From an uncultured Lysobacteraceae bacterium (lineage in GTDB: Bacteria; Pseudomonadota; Gammaproteobacteria; Xanthomonadales; Rhodanobacteraceae), in NCBI GenBank assembly GCA_946480705.1, contig CAMLLF010000252.1, forward strand, positions 1 through 6,298: DNA of 6,298 bases, given 5' to 3'. Numbering within the stretch: the first letter of the stretch is position 1; each line of letters starts with the position of its first letter. Below are positions 6,037 through 6,298 of the stretch, in pieces. The notes beneath the pieces were generated by a model. The model saw only the letters and a list, made by a program, of their open reading frames with translations. It was not told where the DNA came from and made no database searches. The position numbers and the translations under genes were made by a program.

Positions 6037-6298
6037 ATGCCAGCCAACTTCGTATTCCGCATCGCCAGCCTGCTGCTCTGCCTGCTCGGCTCGGCAGCGC
6101 AGGCGCAGACTTCCGCCCCGACGCCCGGCCAGGGCCTCAGCAGTGACGTGCCGACCATCGTCATCCGTGACGGCACGGCGTCGGCGTGGCCGATCACCGT
6201 CGTGCCGTTCGCATTCGAGGCGGCCGGCGCGCCGAGCGAGACCGACGTCGGCGACGTCGTCCGCATGGACCTCGCGCGTTCGGGCAAATTCAAGGCGC
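6037..6298 (+). CDS. tolB: TolB, periplasmic Tol-Pal protein (5' part, cut by window end)
   Basis: Periplasmic protein with an N-terminal domain and a C-terminal beta-propeller. It binds Pal through the propeller and TolA through its N-terminal strand. Only 87 codons are present; the gene continues beyond the window. Residues 1-23 form a signal peptide: one Arg, a hydrophobic core SLLLCLLGSA, and an AQA cleavage site before Gln24. The Cys at 15 is not in a lipobox. PTIVIRDGTASAWPITVVPFAF corresponds to the E. coli start EVRIVIDSGVDSGRPIGVVPF, and DVGDVVRMDLARSGKF is the conserved TolB_N motif. The mature N-terminus has about 14 extra Ser/Pro/Gly-rich residues before that strand. Position after tolA and a 12-base gap from the preceding gene support the assignment. 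Confidence 0.95.
   Translation, partial: MPANFVFRIASLLLCLLGSAAQAQTSAPTPGQGLSSDVPTIVIRDGTASAWPITVVPFAFEAAGAPSETDVGDVVRMDLARSGKFKA

Noticed and set aside
6021..6293. Antisense frame opposite the start of tolB
   Set aside because: The + strand encodes a clear signal peptide and TolB N-terminal motif with a Shine-Dalgarno site; the reverse frame has no recognisable features.

Overview
The window is GC-rich, densely packed coding DNA, all on the + strand. The gene order is (3' end of an uncertain gene) - kup - ruvB - ybgC - tolQ - tolR - tolA - a small TolA-domain gene - tolB (cut by the window end). A ruvB-ybgC-tolQRAB block is the classical gammaproteobacterial arrangement. From memory, a kup gene next to ruvB is typical of Xanthomonadales and relatives. 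With the high GC content, this points to a Xanthomonadales-like gammaproteobacterium. That assignment is an inference; I could not run a search.

Layout: Positions 3-167 are the last 54 codons of an unidentified or chimeric reading frame. Its tail looks like the RuvA C-terminus, while the part before it looks like the segment of adenylate-cyclase/ATPase proteins that precedes their TPR repeats. kup (204-2081) encodes a K+ importer and overlaps ruvB (2078-3112), the Holliday-junction branch-migration motor, by ATGA. A 157-base non-coding gap follows, the longest in the window, and probably separates transcription units or carries the tol promoter. From 3270 onward lies the Tol-Pal envelope cluster: ybgC thioesterase, TolQ and TolR (the proton-driven stator/motor), TolA (the trans-periplasmic energy transducer) and TolB (the periplasmic propeller that binds Pal). 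Gaps are tiny or negative (ATGA overlap, 43, 9, -11 and 12 bases), consistent with one translationally coupled operon.

How they work together: TolQ-TolR use the proton gradient to energise TolA. The C-terminal domain III of TolA reaches across the periplasm to TolB and Pal, so the outer membrane invaginates with the septum and Pal is redistributed.

The most unusual element is the extra gene at 5674-6024, between tolA and tolB. It encodes a 116-residue protein with a signal-like N-terminus followed directly by a second, free-standing TolA domain III. It aligns without gaps to the domain of the adjacent tolA, has both cysteines at identical spacing, and lacks the membrane anchor and helical rod. 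It could be a soluble natural competitor or partner for TolB/Pal, or a decoy for phages and bacteriocins that use TolA. A second point is an in-frame A AAA AAG slippery heptamer with an upstream GAGG inside the tolA rod region, whose -1 product would be a TolA lacking domain III.
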